Source of the DNA: Emiliania huxleyi CCMP1516
Lineage: Eukaryota > Haptophyta > Isochrysidales > Noelaerhabdaceae
Direction: 5' to 3'
NCBI RefSeq assembly: GCF_000372725.1
Contig: NW_005201058.1
Coordinates: forward strand, 103,436 to 167,435
Length of the DNA stretch: 64,000 nt
The notes below the pieces were generated by a model. The model did not search any database and was not told the origin of the DNA. It saw nothing but the letters and a program-made list of their open reading frames with translations. Shown piece after piece: positions 11,662 to 24,798 of the stretch. Each line of letters begins with the position of its first letter. The stretch's first letter is position 1. The position numbers and the translations under genes were made by a program.

Positions 11662-13100
11662 GCTCGAAGGAAAAGAATTTTAGAATTTCACCCCTCGCAC
11701 AACACTGGGCACGGGACTGGCGCGCACTGGCACTAACACAGGTACACCTTTTACCACGATTTTTCGAGACAACGCCTCGCGCAGGTGGGGACCCTGTCCT
11801 TTCTCCCACCCCTTGTTTGGTGTGTCCGATTTATTTATTTCTTTATTTAACGCCTGAAGTGGCGCAGAGTCCTCCCATCCCCCCCTTGGGTTATCTGTTT
11901 TCTTTCTTTTTTGGCGCAGAGTGAGGCGGCGCACCGAGCGAGCACGTGAGCCCCGTGGCTCCAACCGGGCCCTTCCTTTTTTGAGCAGGTGTGCCGCCGC
12001 GCGAGCGACTCTCCGAGATCGCCCGAGATGGCGCGGCGCGGCCCCGAGATCGCCCGAGATTGCGCGAGATCGACCGAGATTGCGCGGCGCGGCCCGAGGC
12101 GAGGTGGATGGGTTCCGAGCGAGGGGGCGGAAGTGGCCAGTGCGGTAGATCGGTCGGCCAGTCGGGGCGCGTGAGCCGGACTTGGGGGCCGGACGGCTTT
12201 CATTTACATTTACCCTGCGTTCTCGCACATGGAGTGCGAGGTACTCGACTGTTGCCATCCCAAACTGTCACTCCCCTTTCTCCCGGCCGGGGTGGGGCGC
12301 GCGCGGGGGGCGGCGGGTGTGCGGATGTCTGCGGGCCCGAGAGCGATATGCCATGTCCGCCTTGCGTTTGTTTCATAACATCGAAGGCTAAGCTCAAAGA
12401 ATTTTAAAAGGGAACTCCGTCGCACGACACTGGGCACGGGACTGGCGCGCACTGGCACTAACACAGGTACACCACGGGAGCCGCCTAAGAGGAAAAGAAT
12501 TTTCCACGCCAAGAATTTTAGGCGCGCCTCGGGCGGAGGAAGGTCGCTTAACAAAGAAGCAACCCTGCACAAAGATCGCAAGGCGGGGACCTGTTCCTTT
12601 TTACCCACCTCACAGTAGAGAGGTGTCCGTTTTTATTTATTTATTTAGGAAGGTCGCTAGTCGAGAGAGATCGCCAGTGGAACAGGGAGTCCACCGTGCT
12701 GCGAACCTGTCGCTGTCCCTGTTGTCAGGAGCAGGAGAACTAGGAGAGCGCAACCAGTAGGAGGCCCGCGCCTGCCCCCGTGCCGCCGGGTGCAACTTTG
12801 TCCTATACGAGAGGGGAATCCCTGGGACCCTGTCGTGTGGGTGAACCCTGCCCAGCCCCCCTCCGTGTCGCGATGCGCTCCCCACTCCCGTTCCCCTGTG
12901 TCCCTGATCGTCCTTCCAAGATCCTGCTCGTGCAGGTGGGGACCCTGTCCTTCTCCCATCCCTCGTTTGGTTTGTCTGGTTTCTTTCTTTCTTTTGTGGT
13001 TAAATTCTTTCTTTTTCGCGCCTCGGGCACGGGAATGGCGCGCACTGGCACTAAAACAGGTACACCACGGGAGCCGCCTAGGGAGCCGCCTAAGCGACTC
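11662..13100 (+). repeat. Cluster of short dispersed repeat units (family E)
   Basis: A 45-base unit containing GGCACGGGACTGGCGCGCAC and AACACAGGTACACC occurs at about 11,703-11,748, 12,428-12,473 and, slightly diverged, 13,020-13,070. A second unit with GTGGGGACCCTGTCC followed by T-rich sequence occurs at about 11,781-11,850 and 12,935-12,990. A related version is at 12,583-12,650 and, inverted, at 5184-5245. GGGAGCCGCCTA occurs at about 12,477 and twice near 13,070-13,090. No coding signal. It looks like fragmented copies of one or two mobile families, with D repeat copy 1 set within the cluster. Confidence 0.75.
11981..12398 (+). repeat. Dispersed repeat family D, copy 1
   Basis: About 418 bases, closely matching 53,073-53,488 in the same orientation. 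Both copies start TTGAGCAGGTGTGCCGCCGC, carry a run of CGAGATCGCC/GCGCGGCGC words, share GGGGGCGGAAGTGGCCAGTG, and end near CATCGAAGGCTAAGCTCAAA. A middle portion (about 12,195-12,250) differs between copies. No coding capacity recognised. Confidence 0.9.
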
Positions 13101-13429
13101 CTCCGAGGGCGGCGAGGCACTTAGCTCCGTGCACCCGCCCGCCCCCGCCGCAGGCAAGCTTGCTCTGATGCGATGGCCGTGTGAAGAACATGAACGGCTC
13201 GTCTTTCGAGGCCACCCGGCCGACGCCACGGCCGCCACGCGGTACCGCCGCCTCGCCGACGAGACGACGCCGAGAGCGGCCGATGCAGAGGGTGCGCAGA
13301 GCCACGCGAGTGGCGCGCTGCATGCCAGCCAGGCGGCGGCGCTCGACCGCCTCGGACTACGTTGCTTTGAGGAGTTACGCAGCAGCGAGGAGTTCCCGAG
13401 CTGTGTGTGAACCCGCAGCCGCATCGCTA

Positions 13430-13746
13430 ACGAGTAACGTGGGGCTGGTACAGTTTGCCTCCGACACGACCAAGCTCAGCGACCTCACCTTCAGCGCTAG
13501 CACCCTCGCGTCTGCCATTGAAGAACCGGCGGTAATGGATGGACCTTCATCTCCAACGGGCTCCTCATGGGAGAGCAGCTGCTCGCTACTGGCCGTTCAA
13601 GTGTCACGAAGGTCATGCTACTCCTGACCGATGGAGAGCAGACCTGCAGCCGCAACCCAGGTTGTGTCGCAAACGACGACTCCTGTTACGAGAACTGGGA
13701 CTTTAACATGGACACCAGCGCGGTATGGGTGGACGCGGGCAGATGA
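13430..13746 (+). pseudogene. Von Willebrand factor A domain fragment
   Basis: The frame from about 13,430 reads NVGLVQFASDTTKLSDLTFS followed by ASTLASAIE, the pattern of a VWA domain (Rossmann-like adhesion/metal-binding fold). The next frame, from about 13,531, continues with GNGWTFISNGLLMGEQLL, then VTKVMLLLTDGEQTC, the second half of the same domain, ending at a TGA near 13,744. The two halves are in different frames with no plausible intron between them, so there is one frameshift (or sequencing error) near 13,530. The N-terminal metal-site motif DxSxS and the C-terminal strand are absent. It is a host gene remnant or a piece of a gene whose other exons I cannot find. Confidence 0.6.
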
Positions 13747-14445
13747 GGACCTACAACATCTCTAAAAGCTCCCATACGTGTTTGTTTCGCTCCTTTCTTT
13801 CCTCGGGCTGTTCCATCTCCTCATCTCTTTCCCACCTGGGCGGGGCGGGGGCCGGGGGGGCGGCGGGCGCGGGTGCTGGGTGCGGTGCGGTGCGTGCAAT
13901 CGTGTGTTTGGCGTCATGTTGTGTGTGCCTTCGCTTGTTTCTATTAACGAGGCGGCGGGCGGCGGGCGAGGCGCCAGGCGGGACGGCTGCTGGCGCAAGT
14001 GCGCATGGGGGAGACGGCGGCGCGGGTGGCGAGCGCACGCGCAGATGGGGGGTACGGGAGGGGGGCGGGGTCGATTGCGGCTTTGGGGAGGGTCCGGGGA
14101 GGGCGGGGTGGGTCGGGACGGGGTGGGGCTTTGGGGAGGGTCCGGGGTGGGGTGGGGTGGGGCGGGTGTCGGAGGAGGGGAATTCGGACGCCGGCTCTTG
14201 TGGCGAGGACGATGGCTTCTAAGGAAGCCGTCGTCTGCGCCTTGTCTGTCGTGTGAATCGTGCGTGTGCGAGAGCCTTTTAACACACACACATACACACC
14301 GCCTTTTAACATTGAAGTCTAGCTCAAAAGAAAGAAACAAAGAGCCCCAAGGAGTCGGCACGGCAGTCCACTCGGCGCACGGCGCTCTCCACAGTCGGGT
14401 TTTCCCTCAAATTTTCTCGCTTGGCCGCCTTGGCCCGCCGGCAGG
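13747..14445. other. Spacer and probable 5' region of the HECT ligase gene
   Basis: A strongly G-rich, low-complexity stretch (about 13,840-14,175) is followed by GGAAGCCGTCG...GTGAATCGTG at about 14,223-14,262. A related sequence lies just upstream of the ATG at 47,661. The last about 100 bases are the likely 5' untranslated region of the following gene. No coding feature recognised. Confidence 0.4.
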
Positions 14446-17400
14446 ATGTTCGCCGTCGGCACCACCGTCGTGGCGCAGGACGCGCAGCAGTCGGACGGCT
14501 CCAGCACGTCGGGTCAAGAGGAGGACCGCCGCTGCCTCGCCCACCTCCGCGGCTGCTTTGCCCGGCGCTCCATCGAGCGCGTGCTGCTCGCCTCTCTGCC
14601 CGAGATCGAGGAGATGCCCCAACCGCTGATGCCGCTGGGCTGGGAGCAGCGGCTCGACGAGAAGAATGGCCGCATCTACTTTGTCGACCACACCACGTGC
14701 CGCACCACCTGGTCGGACCCGCGGCAGGAGCAGGCCATCCGCGCCCAGGCCGCGCTGCGCAGCTCGGCGGGCGACGAGTACGAGGAGGACGCGGACGACC
14801 TGGACGCGGAGGAGGCGTTGGCGGCGGCGGAGAGCCTGGCGGCCCTCTGCGTCGGCATCTCGCCAAACGCCGAGGACGGGCTGCAGCAGTGGCTCGACGT
14901 TCTCGAGCGGAGCGCCTTCTCGCTGGTCAAGAAGGTGGCGGGCGCGCGCTGGAATGCGGCGGACGCGCTGCAGTACCCGCGCTACATGCTGCTGCAGAAG
15001 GTGCACCACGCCGTGGTCCGCCGGCTCCTCGCGCCGCCGGTGGAGCTGCTCGTCGTCGAGCGGGTCTGGGCGCCGCGCAACCGGGCGGTGGCCGCGCAGC
15101 CGGGCGGCGCGGGATCGGCGCTCTCCAAGGACGTGGTGGCGGCGCTGGCCAAGCTGAGCGCCGCGGGGCTGACGGGGACGCACAAGTCGCGCATGTCCTT
15201 CAGCGCGCCAAAGATGAACCTGCGCAAGGCGCGCAAGCTGCTCGCCGAGCGCGTGCCGCCGCCAGAGCAACGGCTGCCCGCCGCTCCGCCGGGCCTGCCG
15301 GACGGCCTTCTGGAGCAGCTCATTGGGCTGCTGATCGAGCCGCCCGGGCTGGTGCAGGGCAAGCCGCCGAGCGAGGAGGTGGCCAGCATGTGGGCCATGG
15401 CCGCCGACTCGCTCCTCTCGCTCTGCGTGTTGAGCGGCTCGCTGCTCTCGCTGCTGCAGCTGCCGCGCGCGGTGCTTCGCTTCCCGCCCGGCCGGCTGCC
15501 CGCGATGCCGCTCGCCGTGCCGCTCTTCCAGCTGGAGCGGCGCTGCCTCCCGCTCGAGCACGCCGCGCTCTGGCCCGGCTTCGGCACGCTCCTCGCCGAG
15601 GCGGGCTGCCGCCGCTGGGCGGAGCCGCCGGGCGAGGCCGAGCTGGTCGCGGTCGAGGAGGCGGCCGCGACCGCGCTCGCCGCCGCCGCGTCGCTCGCGT
15701 CGCTCGTCTGGCAGCGCCTCGCCGAGCGCGAGGGCGTCCCGCTCCCGGCCGCGCAGGGCGACTCGCCGCTCGGGCTGTCTGCGGCGGAGGCGGCGGCGCG
15801 CAGCCTGGTCGAGCTGGGCGCGAACCGCAGCCTCGCCGGGCCTGGCGCGGGCCTGGGCGCGGACGCGGACGCGGCGGCCAGCCTGACGCCGCAGCAGGCG
15901 ACCGAGATGTGGCAGCCGCTGGCGGTGGAGCTGCGGCGCGAGACGCTGGTGACGCTGGTGACGCTGCTGATCGCGCAGCTCGACGCGGCCGGCGCCGTCT
16001 ACGCCAACCCCGTCTCGGGCGAGCTCGAGGCGCGGGCGCGCGACAAGCGGCAGTACGTGGGGATCCTGAGCACGCTGCGGCTGCTCACCGTCCACCTCCT
16101 CCTCTTCCACCGCTGCCGGATCGACGCGGCCGAGGTCCTCTCCCCCGCGACCGCGCCGCAGCAGGGCCGCGGCTCATTCGGGGGCGGCGCGGACGCCGAG
16201 CTGCGAAAGAGGCTGCTCGACCACCTCTTCGGGCTCGTGCTGGCGCCGGCGGCGGGCGAGCTGGCCGCGCTGCACGAGGCGCTGCAGGCGGAGGCCATCT
16301 GCGCGCTGACGGCGGGCCTGCGCGCGCTCTTCCCGAGGCAGAGCGTGCAGCTGGCCCTGCTTCACGCGTGCATCGCCAAGCAGCTCGCGCTGCGCAAGGC
16401 GGGGTCCGCGGCGGGCGCGCTCGAGCAGCTCATCGCCGCGCTGTGCATCCACCTCGGCGCCGAGAGCCTCGTCTCGCGGCTGGTCGTGCCCACCGAGAAC
16501 GCGCCCGCGCCCGAGGTGGTGAGCGCGCTGCTGCCCGGCGCGCTCGACGCGCGGCCGCGCGCCTTCAGCGAGATCCAGGATAGCCTGCGGCGGTGGCTGC
16601 TCGCGCAGGTGGTGCGCGAGGCGGAGCAGGCGCTCCAGTCGGACCCGCCCGAGGGCGCCGCGCTCGAGCGGCGGTCGCCCTGCATGCAGCTGCTCGCCTC
16701 GCTGGTGCAAGAGCTGCTCGCGCGCGCGTCCCTGTGCGGCCACCACCGCGACGCGCCCAACGTCGCGCTCGTGCGCGTCGCCGAGGACCTGCTGCTCGGC
16801 GCCGACGAGATGCTGCGCAAGCGGCTCGCGCCGGCCGCGACCGAGGCCGAGCTCGCGCGGCGGCAGGCGCAGCTGTCGACGACCTTCGTGGGGAGCCTCG
16901 TGCCGTGGCTCATCGACTCGCTCGCCCTCTTCAGCGCCTTCGCCTTCGAGTACGCGCAGCGGCTGCTGCCGCTCGTGCTGCCGCTGCTCAACACGCTCAA
17001 GGCGGTGCTCGGCGCCGGCGCGCTCCCCTCCTTGGAGGAGGGGGGCGCGAGGCCGTCGCCGGAGCTGGCGCAGCAGACGACGCTGCAGTCGGCGCACCCG
17101 TACAAGCCCGACGTCGAGCAGGTGCGCCGAGGCAAGGAGCGGCGCAGCCTGGCGCAGGCGACCATCCACGCCGAGGAGGGCTCGTGGCCGGGCGCGACGC
17201 AGCTGCAGCTCCGCTTCGACGCGCAGTGCTGCACGCACGAGGGCGACTGGCTCACGCTCACCTTCTTCAAGGAGGGGCAGCCGGTCGAGGGGCGCACCCT
17301 CCGCTTCGGAGGGCCGTGGAGCAACTGGCCGAAGCAGCCCATCACGGTGCCGGCCGACTCGTTCCGCGCGGAGTTCGCCTTCTCGCCGCTCACCGCCACC

Positions 17401-20400
17401 ACCGCGTGGGGCTACGGAGTCGCCGTGACCGCCTCCAAGCGCGACAAGGCGAACCTGCTCGCGATGCCGGTGCTGGCGCAGCTGCGCCTCAGCCTCGCCT
17501 ACCTGGGGACAAAGTGCGCCAGCCTGCTCGTCGCCGCCGAGCCCGTGGTCGAGGAGGAGAAGGAGAACCGACACTGGCTCAAGTCGCCGCTGTTTGCGCG
17601 CGGCTTGCCGCTGCAGCTGCCTCCGACGCACTCGCTGATGCACCCCTTCTTTGGCATCAAGCCGGTGCAGCGCGAGGCGGCGACCAACACGAGCGCGATC
17701 CGCTTCCTCGAGGACCTCACCGCGCTCGGTGGCGGCGGCGCGACGGCGCTGCACCGCCACGTCGTCGACGCGACCCGCGAGCCGCAGGCCAAGGCCGAGG
17801 AGGAGACGACGCACGCCGCGAATGCCGAGAGGGCGCTGCTCGCCAGCCTGCTCTCGCACAACGGCCTCCTCCACGTCGCCCAGCGCGCCGCGAGGGAGGT
17901 GTGCGGGGGCAAGGCGCCGCAGCCGCCGCCGGCGTCGCCGCCCCCGTCGCCGCCCTCCGAGGAGGCGATGCCGCAGGAGGAGCTGGCCGACTTGCGCCGC
18001 TTCCTCGACCCGGAGGCGGACGGCGCGGCGGAGCGGCCTGCGTCCGCCTCCCTAGGCCCGCTCGATGCGCCGGGGATGGGGGAGGAGGAGCTCTCCTCGC
18101 TCGAGGCCTTCCTCGAGACGCAGCGGAGCGGCGCGTCCGACAGCGCGCGCTCGTCCGCGCGGCAGGACGGAGAGGCGGCCGCCGCCGCCGCCGCCGCCGC
18201 CGCCGGGGCGGGCGCGGCGGGCGCAGTCGGCGTCGGCGCCGTGTGGGACGCGGCGCTCCACTCGAAGAAGCTCTCACGCGAGGAGTGGGAGCGGCTGCGC
18301 GAGCAGTGGCGCCGCGCGCGCTCCCTCTTCAGCGAGCTGGCCGAGTCGCACGCCCGCACGCTCACCGAGGAGCAAAAGGAGGCGGACAAGGGGGAGGGGC
18401 TGGCGCGGCTGATGACCTTCGTCTTGCTCGTCGCCAAGCAGAACGCCTCGCAGGACGAGCGGGCCGCCGCGAGCGACGCGGCGGGCGAGATGCAGGACCT
18501 GAGCGGCTCGATGGGCTCCAACGTCCTCAAGCTCTTCTCCAACCTGACGCGGCGCGACGCGGCGCCCGACGCCGCCGCGGGCGCGCAGGGGCGGGCCCTC
18601 GAGGAGGAGATCCGCGTCTGGGTGGGCTCGCGCGTGGCGCCGGAGCCCCTGATCCAGTCGATGAAGCGGCAGCAGTGCCGCGCGTACAGGCGCACCTGCC
18701 GCCAACCGCCCAGCTGCGCCACGCCACCCGGCCCGCGCCGCTGAGCCGCACGCCCCCCCCCCCCCCACCCCACGCGCAGCCGTGCCGCCGGGTTCCGCGC
18801 GGTGTGCGAGCTGCTGCGGGTGGTCGACGACGCGCCGTCGCTGCAGAGCCGGCTCCTCTCCTCCCTCGAGGCCATCCTCCAGCCGTCCCAGGCCACGCGC
18901 TCCTCGCACATGAGGATCGCCGACCACTACTCGCGCGATTGCATCTGCGCCGGGCCGCACGCCAACGGCCGCCTCTCCCTCGCCTTCGCCGCGATGCTCG
19001 AGCAGCTGGTCCACCTGCTGGGGACGGCGGCCGTCGACCCGGCCGCGCCGAGCGAGCAGCAGCTGCGCTCGCTCAAGTGCCTGCTCCACATCGAGCTCCG
19101 CTGCGAGGACCTCCCCGTCCTCGAGGCGGTGCGGCTGCTGCCGCGGCTGCACGAGCTCGTGCAGCGCGTGCACACCGCCATCTGGGGCGAGGCGCCGCAC
19201 GCGGCGGCGGCGGAGCAGTCGCGCCCGTCGATCCCGCGGGTGCCGTCGCAGGAGTCGGTCGGGAGCAGCCTCCGCGAGCCGGGCCCCGACAGCTTCGGCG
19301 CGCCGTCCGAGGGCGGGCTGCGCCACTCGCAGACCGTGCAGCTCCTCTTCCAGGTCTTTGTGAGCCGCCTCTTCGCCATCCAGCCCGCCGCCGCCGCCGC
19401 CAAGCACCCCTTTGGGCTGCAGCGAAAGCTGTCGGTGCCCGGCGTCGACCTCAGCAACACGCTCCGCAGCCCGCGCGGCGCGCCCGCCGGCGCCAGCACG
19501 CCGAGCCGCTGGCCGAGCTCGCTGGAGTCTGCCATGGTGGAGGCGCTCGCGCTCGACGTGCAGGCGTCGGCCAGCCGGATGGGCGGCGTGGCGAGCGAGG
19601 AGACGGCGACGGTCATCGGCGCGCACACGGCCGGCGAGACGTGGGTGGTGAGCGAGCGCTTCCTGCACTCTGCGCTCTCCCTCCTCTTCCAGCTGGTGGC
19701 GGTGCCGAGGACGGGGACGGCGGCCGCCTTTGCGGGCCGGGACAAGTGGCTCTCGGCGCTCTTCGACGCGCTGCACGTGGGCTCGCTCCGCTGCGCCCGC
19801 CTGGTGCTGCGCATCCTGCAGCACGTCCTGCCAAACACCTCCCCCGCCAAGCTGAGCGCCTCGGTGTACGAGGGGAGCTTCCGCCTCACGGGCGGGGGCG
19901 ACGGCAGCCCCGACTTTGCCGACTTCCTCCTCATGATCATCGGCGACGCGCTCGCGGGGGAGCTCTCGCACGCCGACCCCGTCCTCACCTTCTCGCGCTC
20001 GCTCTGGCGCAACGCGCAGGTGAGCAGCGCCTTGGGCAGCGAGGCGGTCGCGCTCGCGCAGCTGCTCCTCCAGAGCGACGTCTGGAGCAAGAGCATCCAG
20101 GCCGCGCTGCACAGGGCGCTGCTCGACGTGCCGGGCGTGGTGGCCGCCCTCGCGGAGGAGGCGCGCGGGAGCAGCTCGCTCTCGGCCGGCGACCCCCTGC
20201 TGCCCTCGGCCGTCCGGGCGGTCGGCGCCTTCTGCGTGTCGGGAGGCAACTTGCGCTCGCTCTACATCGGCTGCCACGTGACCGTGATGCCGGAGCAGTC
20301 GGCGACGCGGGAGACGGTCGAGCACGGCATCCTCGTCAAGTGGGACGGCGCGGAGGACTCGGAGGTGTCGGTCCTGCTCGACTCGCAGGCGACCGACCTG

Positions 20401-23400
20401 CGGCTGCTCAAGTGTTCCGTCCTGAGGCTGCTGCCGATGGAGGAGGCGCCGCTGCCGCTGGCGAGCTTCACGCTGTCGCCCGACGTGATGTCGAGCTTCG
20501 AGATCTTCCTGCCCAAGCGCAAGTCGGGCGACGAGACGACCACGCAGCCGACGGCGCTGCAGGCCAACTTCCTCTTCGGCCTCCTGCAGACGCGCGCGCT
20601 CAAGGCCTTCCGCGGCCTGCTGCAGCACGCGCCGGCGATGCGGCGGGTGCTGCACAGCGGCCTCTTCCCGAGCATCATGGCGTCGGCGACCACGCCGGTG
20701 CCGCTCATCGGCGCCCACACCACCGAGGGGCTGCAGGGCCACGTGGCGCTGCTCGAGAACATGCACGTCGAGGCGGCCTCGGCGGCGCGCTTCGCAAAGG
20801 GCCACGCCCAGGCCGCGCACGCGCGCAGGACGCTCGCCAAGCAGGTGCGCCTCGAGCGCGCCTCGAGCATGGCGTCGGACGAGGAGAGCGAGCGCTCCGC
20901 CAAGGAGCCGAAGACGCCGGGCGGCCCGCTCCGCGCCACCATCTCGCAGCTCGAGGGCATGGGCTTCGAGTACACGCTCTGCCAAAAGGCGATCGGCATG
21001 TTCGGCCACGACACGGCCGCCGCCGCCGCGTGGCTCTCCGAGGACCGCACGCGCAAGGAGCAGGCGGGGCAGCTGATCCGCTCTCCGAGCTGGCAGCAGG
21101 CGGACGAGCTCGCGCAGCGCACGCAGCTCTTCTCCATCGCCGCGTGCAAAAAGGCGCTCGAGCACACCGCCGCCGCGGCCGCCCACGGCACGCTGGTGCA
21201 CCTCGACGCCGCCGCCGCGTGGCTTGCGGAGCACGGCGCGGAGGCGGAGGCGGATGTCGAGGCGGAGGAGGCGGCCGCCGACGGGGCCGGCGCGGTGGCC
21301 AACCTCGGGCGCCGCCCGACCGAGGGCGTGGGTAGCGACGGGGTGGACACGGGCCGGCAGAGTGGCGCGTCCGCGTCGTCGCCGCGGGGCAGCTGCAACG
21401 GGGCCGACGTGTCGCTCTCGCAGCGGAGCAGCGAGGAGGGCGTCTCGCGCACGGTGAGCTTCACGCCGCAGGCGGAGAGCAGCTACCGGCTGCTCTCCCC
21501 CTCCACCGGCAGCCAGGAGGTGCTGCACGCGGACGCCGACAGCGGCGAGGGCAACATCGCCGACAGCTGGACGCTGCAGGACGAGTTCCAGAGCGCCACG
21601 CCGCCCGAGGCCCGCCCGTACAGCTCCGAGCTTTCCGAGGCGGCGCTCGCGCTGGCGCGCTCGGCGGCGCAGTTCTCCTTCAAGCGCGCGCGCTCGAGGC
21701 CGCACGTGCTGCAGCAGGCCCGCCCGCTCGAGCCGGCCGAGTGCCTCGCGGGCCGCCTCCTGCGGCCGGCGCCGCTCTCGGCCAACACCAACTGCGTGCT
21801 CGAGGGCGTCGACCGGAGCGCGGACGGCTCGCTGCGCCTCTACACGCGCAACGCCGAGACGGACGTGCTGCAGATCATCCTGCGCCGCATGGTCAGCTGC
21901 CAGCGCGCCGAGACGAGCCTCACGGCCTACCTGCCGGAGCTGGAGCACCTCGGCGCAAACTCGAGCGGGCTGAACGCCGTCTCGGGCGCGGCGCACACGA
22001 TGCTCGCGATCCTGCTCGTGCGGCAGAGCGTGCTCTGCCTCCTCTCCGACATCCAGTGCCTCAAGGAGTCGGACGAGGACGCCACCTCCGCCTTCAGCCT
22101 CGAGCAGCTCGGCCGGCCGCGCGAGCTGCTCGACCTGCTCAAGCTCGCGTACCACTCGTCGGGCCACTCGTCGGTCGGCGGCGGCTCCGCCGGCTCGATC
22201 GCCTTCTCGCGGCTGTGGGGCATGATCGAGGGCCTGATGCGGGGCGGCCGCGACGCCGCTTTATTGCCCGGCCCTTTCAAGGCGCTGCCGCTGCTGCTGC
22301 GCGACGACGCGCTCGGCCACCTTCGCCGCGAGAAGAATGGCATCGCCACGCTGCAGTCGCCGCACCCGCTGGAGGGCACGCGCATGCAGAGCAAGCACCG
22401 GCTCTTCGTCGACGGCGCCTCGAGCCTGCTCCTCAAGCTCGACCGCCGCTCCGAGCTCAACGGCACCGCGCACATCCTCTTCAGCACCGACGAGGACGGC
22501 ACCGAGCTCGTCGGCCGGTGGCCCTCGCCGGGCGTGCCGTGGAAGGACGTGCGCGTGGAGGGCGACACGGTCTGGTGCCACCTCAAGGGGGAGGTGCAGG
22601 GCGGCAGCCGGCCGAGGCGGCCGCTGTGGGGCTTCCGCGTGCGCGCGTGCGTCGCGGGCTGGCGCAGCCCCGAGGGCGAGACGCAGGTGCTCGAGACGCC
22701 GCTCGCGTTTGCGTGGCAGCTGCTCGAGCTGCTAAGCGAGCACCGGCCGCTCGAGCTGCTCACGCAGCACACGTACATCCGGCTCGTGCAGTACCTGCAC
22801 GCGCGGTGCGCGCCGCACCTCACCAGCGCCGCCTCGGTGCTCCTCCGGCTGCTCAAGCTGCCGGCGAAGACGCTGTGCGACCTGGAGGGGCCCGACCCGC
22901 GGCTGAGCTGGCCGATGCAGCACATCACCGCGCTGGCGCTGCACGTCAACCAGTTCTTCGAGGCGCACCCGGGGCGGGCGATGCGGGTGCCGCTGCAGAT
23001 CCAGCTCTACGCCGAGCTGGTGGCGCGCGCCGTCTCGCGCGGGCCCGAGGCGGGGCTCAAGCTGCCGCCGAGCGACTGGATGCAGTCCATGAGCGAGCTG
23101 AACTCGGCCTGCCGCTTCATGCTGCGCGACGAGGGCGCCGACACCATCTCGGACCTGCCCAACGTGTGGCTGCGCCAGCTCGAGGCGTCGGGGCTGGAGC
23201 TGATGCTGCTCAACGAGCCGTGGAGCCTCGCCAAGTACACCACGCTGCTGCGCTTCGCCACGCAAAAGATCGGCGGCCCCAAGGGCGAGCTCATCGACCT
23301 CTCGCCAAAGAGCCTGCCCGCCCCGACGGAGGACGACGGGCCGGTGATGGCGCAGTGCGACCAGGCGACGGTGCAGGTGCGCTTCGCGCTGCTCCAGCTC

Positions 23401-24798
23401 TTCAACCGCGTGCTCCTGCCCTGCTTTGGCGTCGCGTGGACGGGCGAGCCGCAGCTGGGGCACACGCTCGGTGCGGAGCTGTGCTCGCTGCGGCAGATCA
23501 TCTTCACCGAGGTGAAGAACAGCGTGTGGGGCATCACGATGGACGCCACCATCCCCTTCCGCCGCCCGGCCGCCATCGCTGCCAACCCGCCCCCCACGGT
23601 GACGCTCAACCGGCGGCGCGCGCTCAAGGAGCGCGCGGACCGGCACGCAAAGACAAAACACTCGGTCTTTGTCCAGCTGCACAACCAGCTGCGCGCGGTG
23701 GAGCGCAAGGAGCTGATGCGGCGCGAGCGCGCCTTCAAGGTCAAGTTCGCGGGCGAGGCGGCCGACGACTACGGCGGCCCCTATCGCGAGGTCTTCACCG
23801 TCCTCGCCAGCGAGCTCGAGAACGAGGCGGTGCTGCCGCTGCTGCAGCTGAGCCCAAACGGCAAGCACAACCTGGGGTCGAACCGCGACCGCTTCATCCT
23901 CAACCCGGGCGCGAGCTCGGCGGAGAGCCTGCAGTACTTCGAGCTCGTCGGCATGATGTTTGCCTTTGCGCTCATGCAGAAGGAGACGGTGCTCACGCTG
24001 AGCCTCTGCTCAGTGGTCTGGAAGCAGCTTGTGCAGGAGCCGCTCGACACGCAGGACCTCGCCGGCTTCGACGAGTCGGTGATGAACTCGCTCGAGCAGA
24101 TCGAGCACATCGACCGCGAGGGCGTCGACGAGGACCTCTTCTCCGACCTAATCTTCGAGGTCTTCACCACCCAGCTCAGCCACGGCGTCGAGGTCCCGAT
24201 CTGCGAGGGCGGCGCCGACATCGACGTAACGTGGAGCAACCGCAAGCACTACTGCGAGCTGGTGCGCAAGGCGCGGCTGGGGGAGAGCCGGCAGCAGGCG
24301 CAGGCGGTGCTCAAGGGCATCAACTCGCTGCTGCCCTCCAACCTGCTGCCGCTCTTCACGCACCGCGAGATCGAGCTCATGGTCTGCGGCGCGCCCGACA
24401 TCGACCTGAGCATCCTGCGGCAGCACACTCGGTACGGCGTCACGGTCGACCCCGACGACAGCCACATCCGCATCTTCTGGCAGGTGCTGAGCGAGTTCAC
24501 CGCGCAGCAGCGCACGCTCTTCCTCAGCTTCATCTGGTCGCGCACGCGGCTGCCGGCGACCGAGGAGGACTGGGACGACCAGTGCATGAAGATCCACACG
24601 CTCGAGTGCACGAGCCCCGACCTCCACCTGCCCGTCTCGCACACCTGCTTCTTCAGCATGGAGTGGCCGCGCTACTCGAGCGTCGAGATCGCAAAGGAGA
24701 AGCTGCTCTACGCGATTGTCAACTGCGTCGACATCGACGCCGACAACACGGCCGAGGGCAGGTCCAACATGGCGATGGGGCGCGACGACGAGCTGTGA
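14446..24798 (+). CDS. Giant HECT-type E3 ubiquitin ligase with WW domain
   Basis: Transfers ubiquitin to substrates through a catalytic-Cys thioester. Exon 1 is 14,446-18,674 and exon 2 is 18,780-24,798. Joining them across a GT-AG intron (donor CA|GTGCCG, poly-C before the acceptor) keeps frame and gives about 3,415 residues. A WW domain lies at residues about 62-95 (W66, W89, P92). A beta-rich segment at about 905-1000 ends WGYGVAV, and a second similar one near 22,400-22,670 ends WGFRVRA; they recall CUB-like segments of large HECT/ZZEF1 proteins, tentatively. An Ala run is near residue 1243 and UBA-like helices are near 2130-2230. The HECT domain covers about 3030-3410, with LPVSHTCFFSMEWPRYSS; the catalytic Cys is codon 24,646-24,648 (residue 3366). 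It resembles HERC-type giants in size but has no RCC1 repeats. The start is the first ATG of the frame. Its substrate is unknown. Confidence 0.9.

Noticed and set aside
14407-16110. Long minus-strand frames across the HECT gene (here and at 16,174-17,874 and 18,274-22,167)
   Set aside because: Antisense shadows produced by high GC; low-complexity Arg/Leu/Gly translations without domains.
16593-21335. Plus-strand frame of 1,580 codons and another at 21,741-25,406
   Set aside because: Second-frame shadows of the HECT coding sequence.
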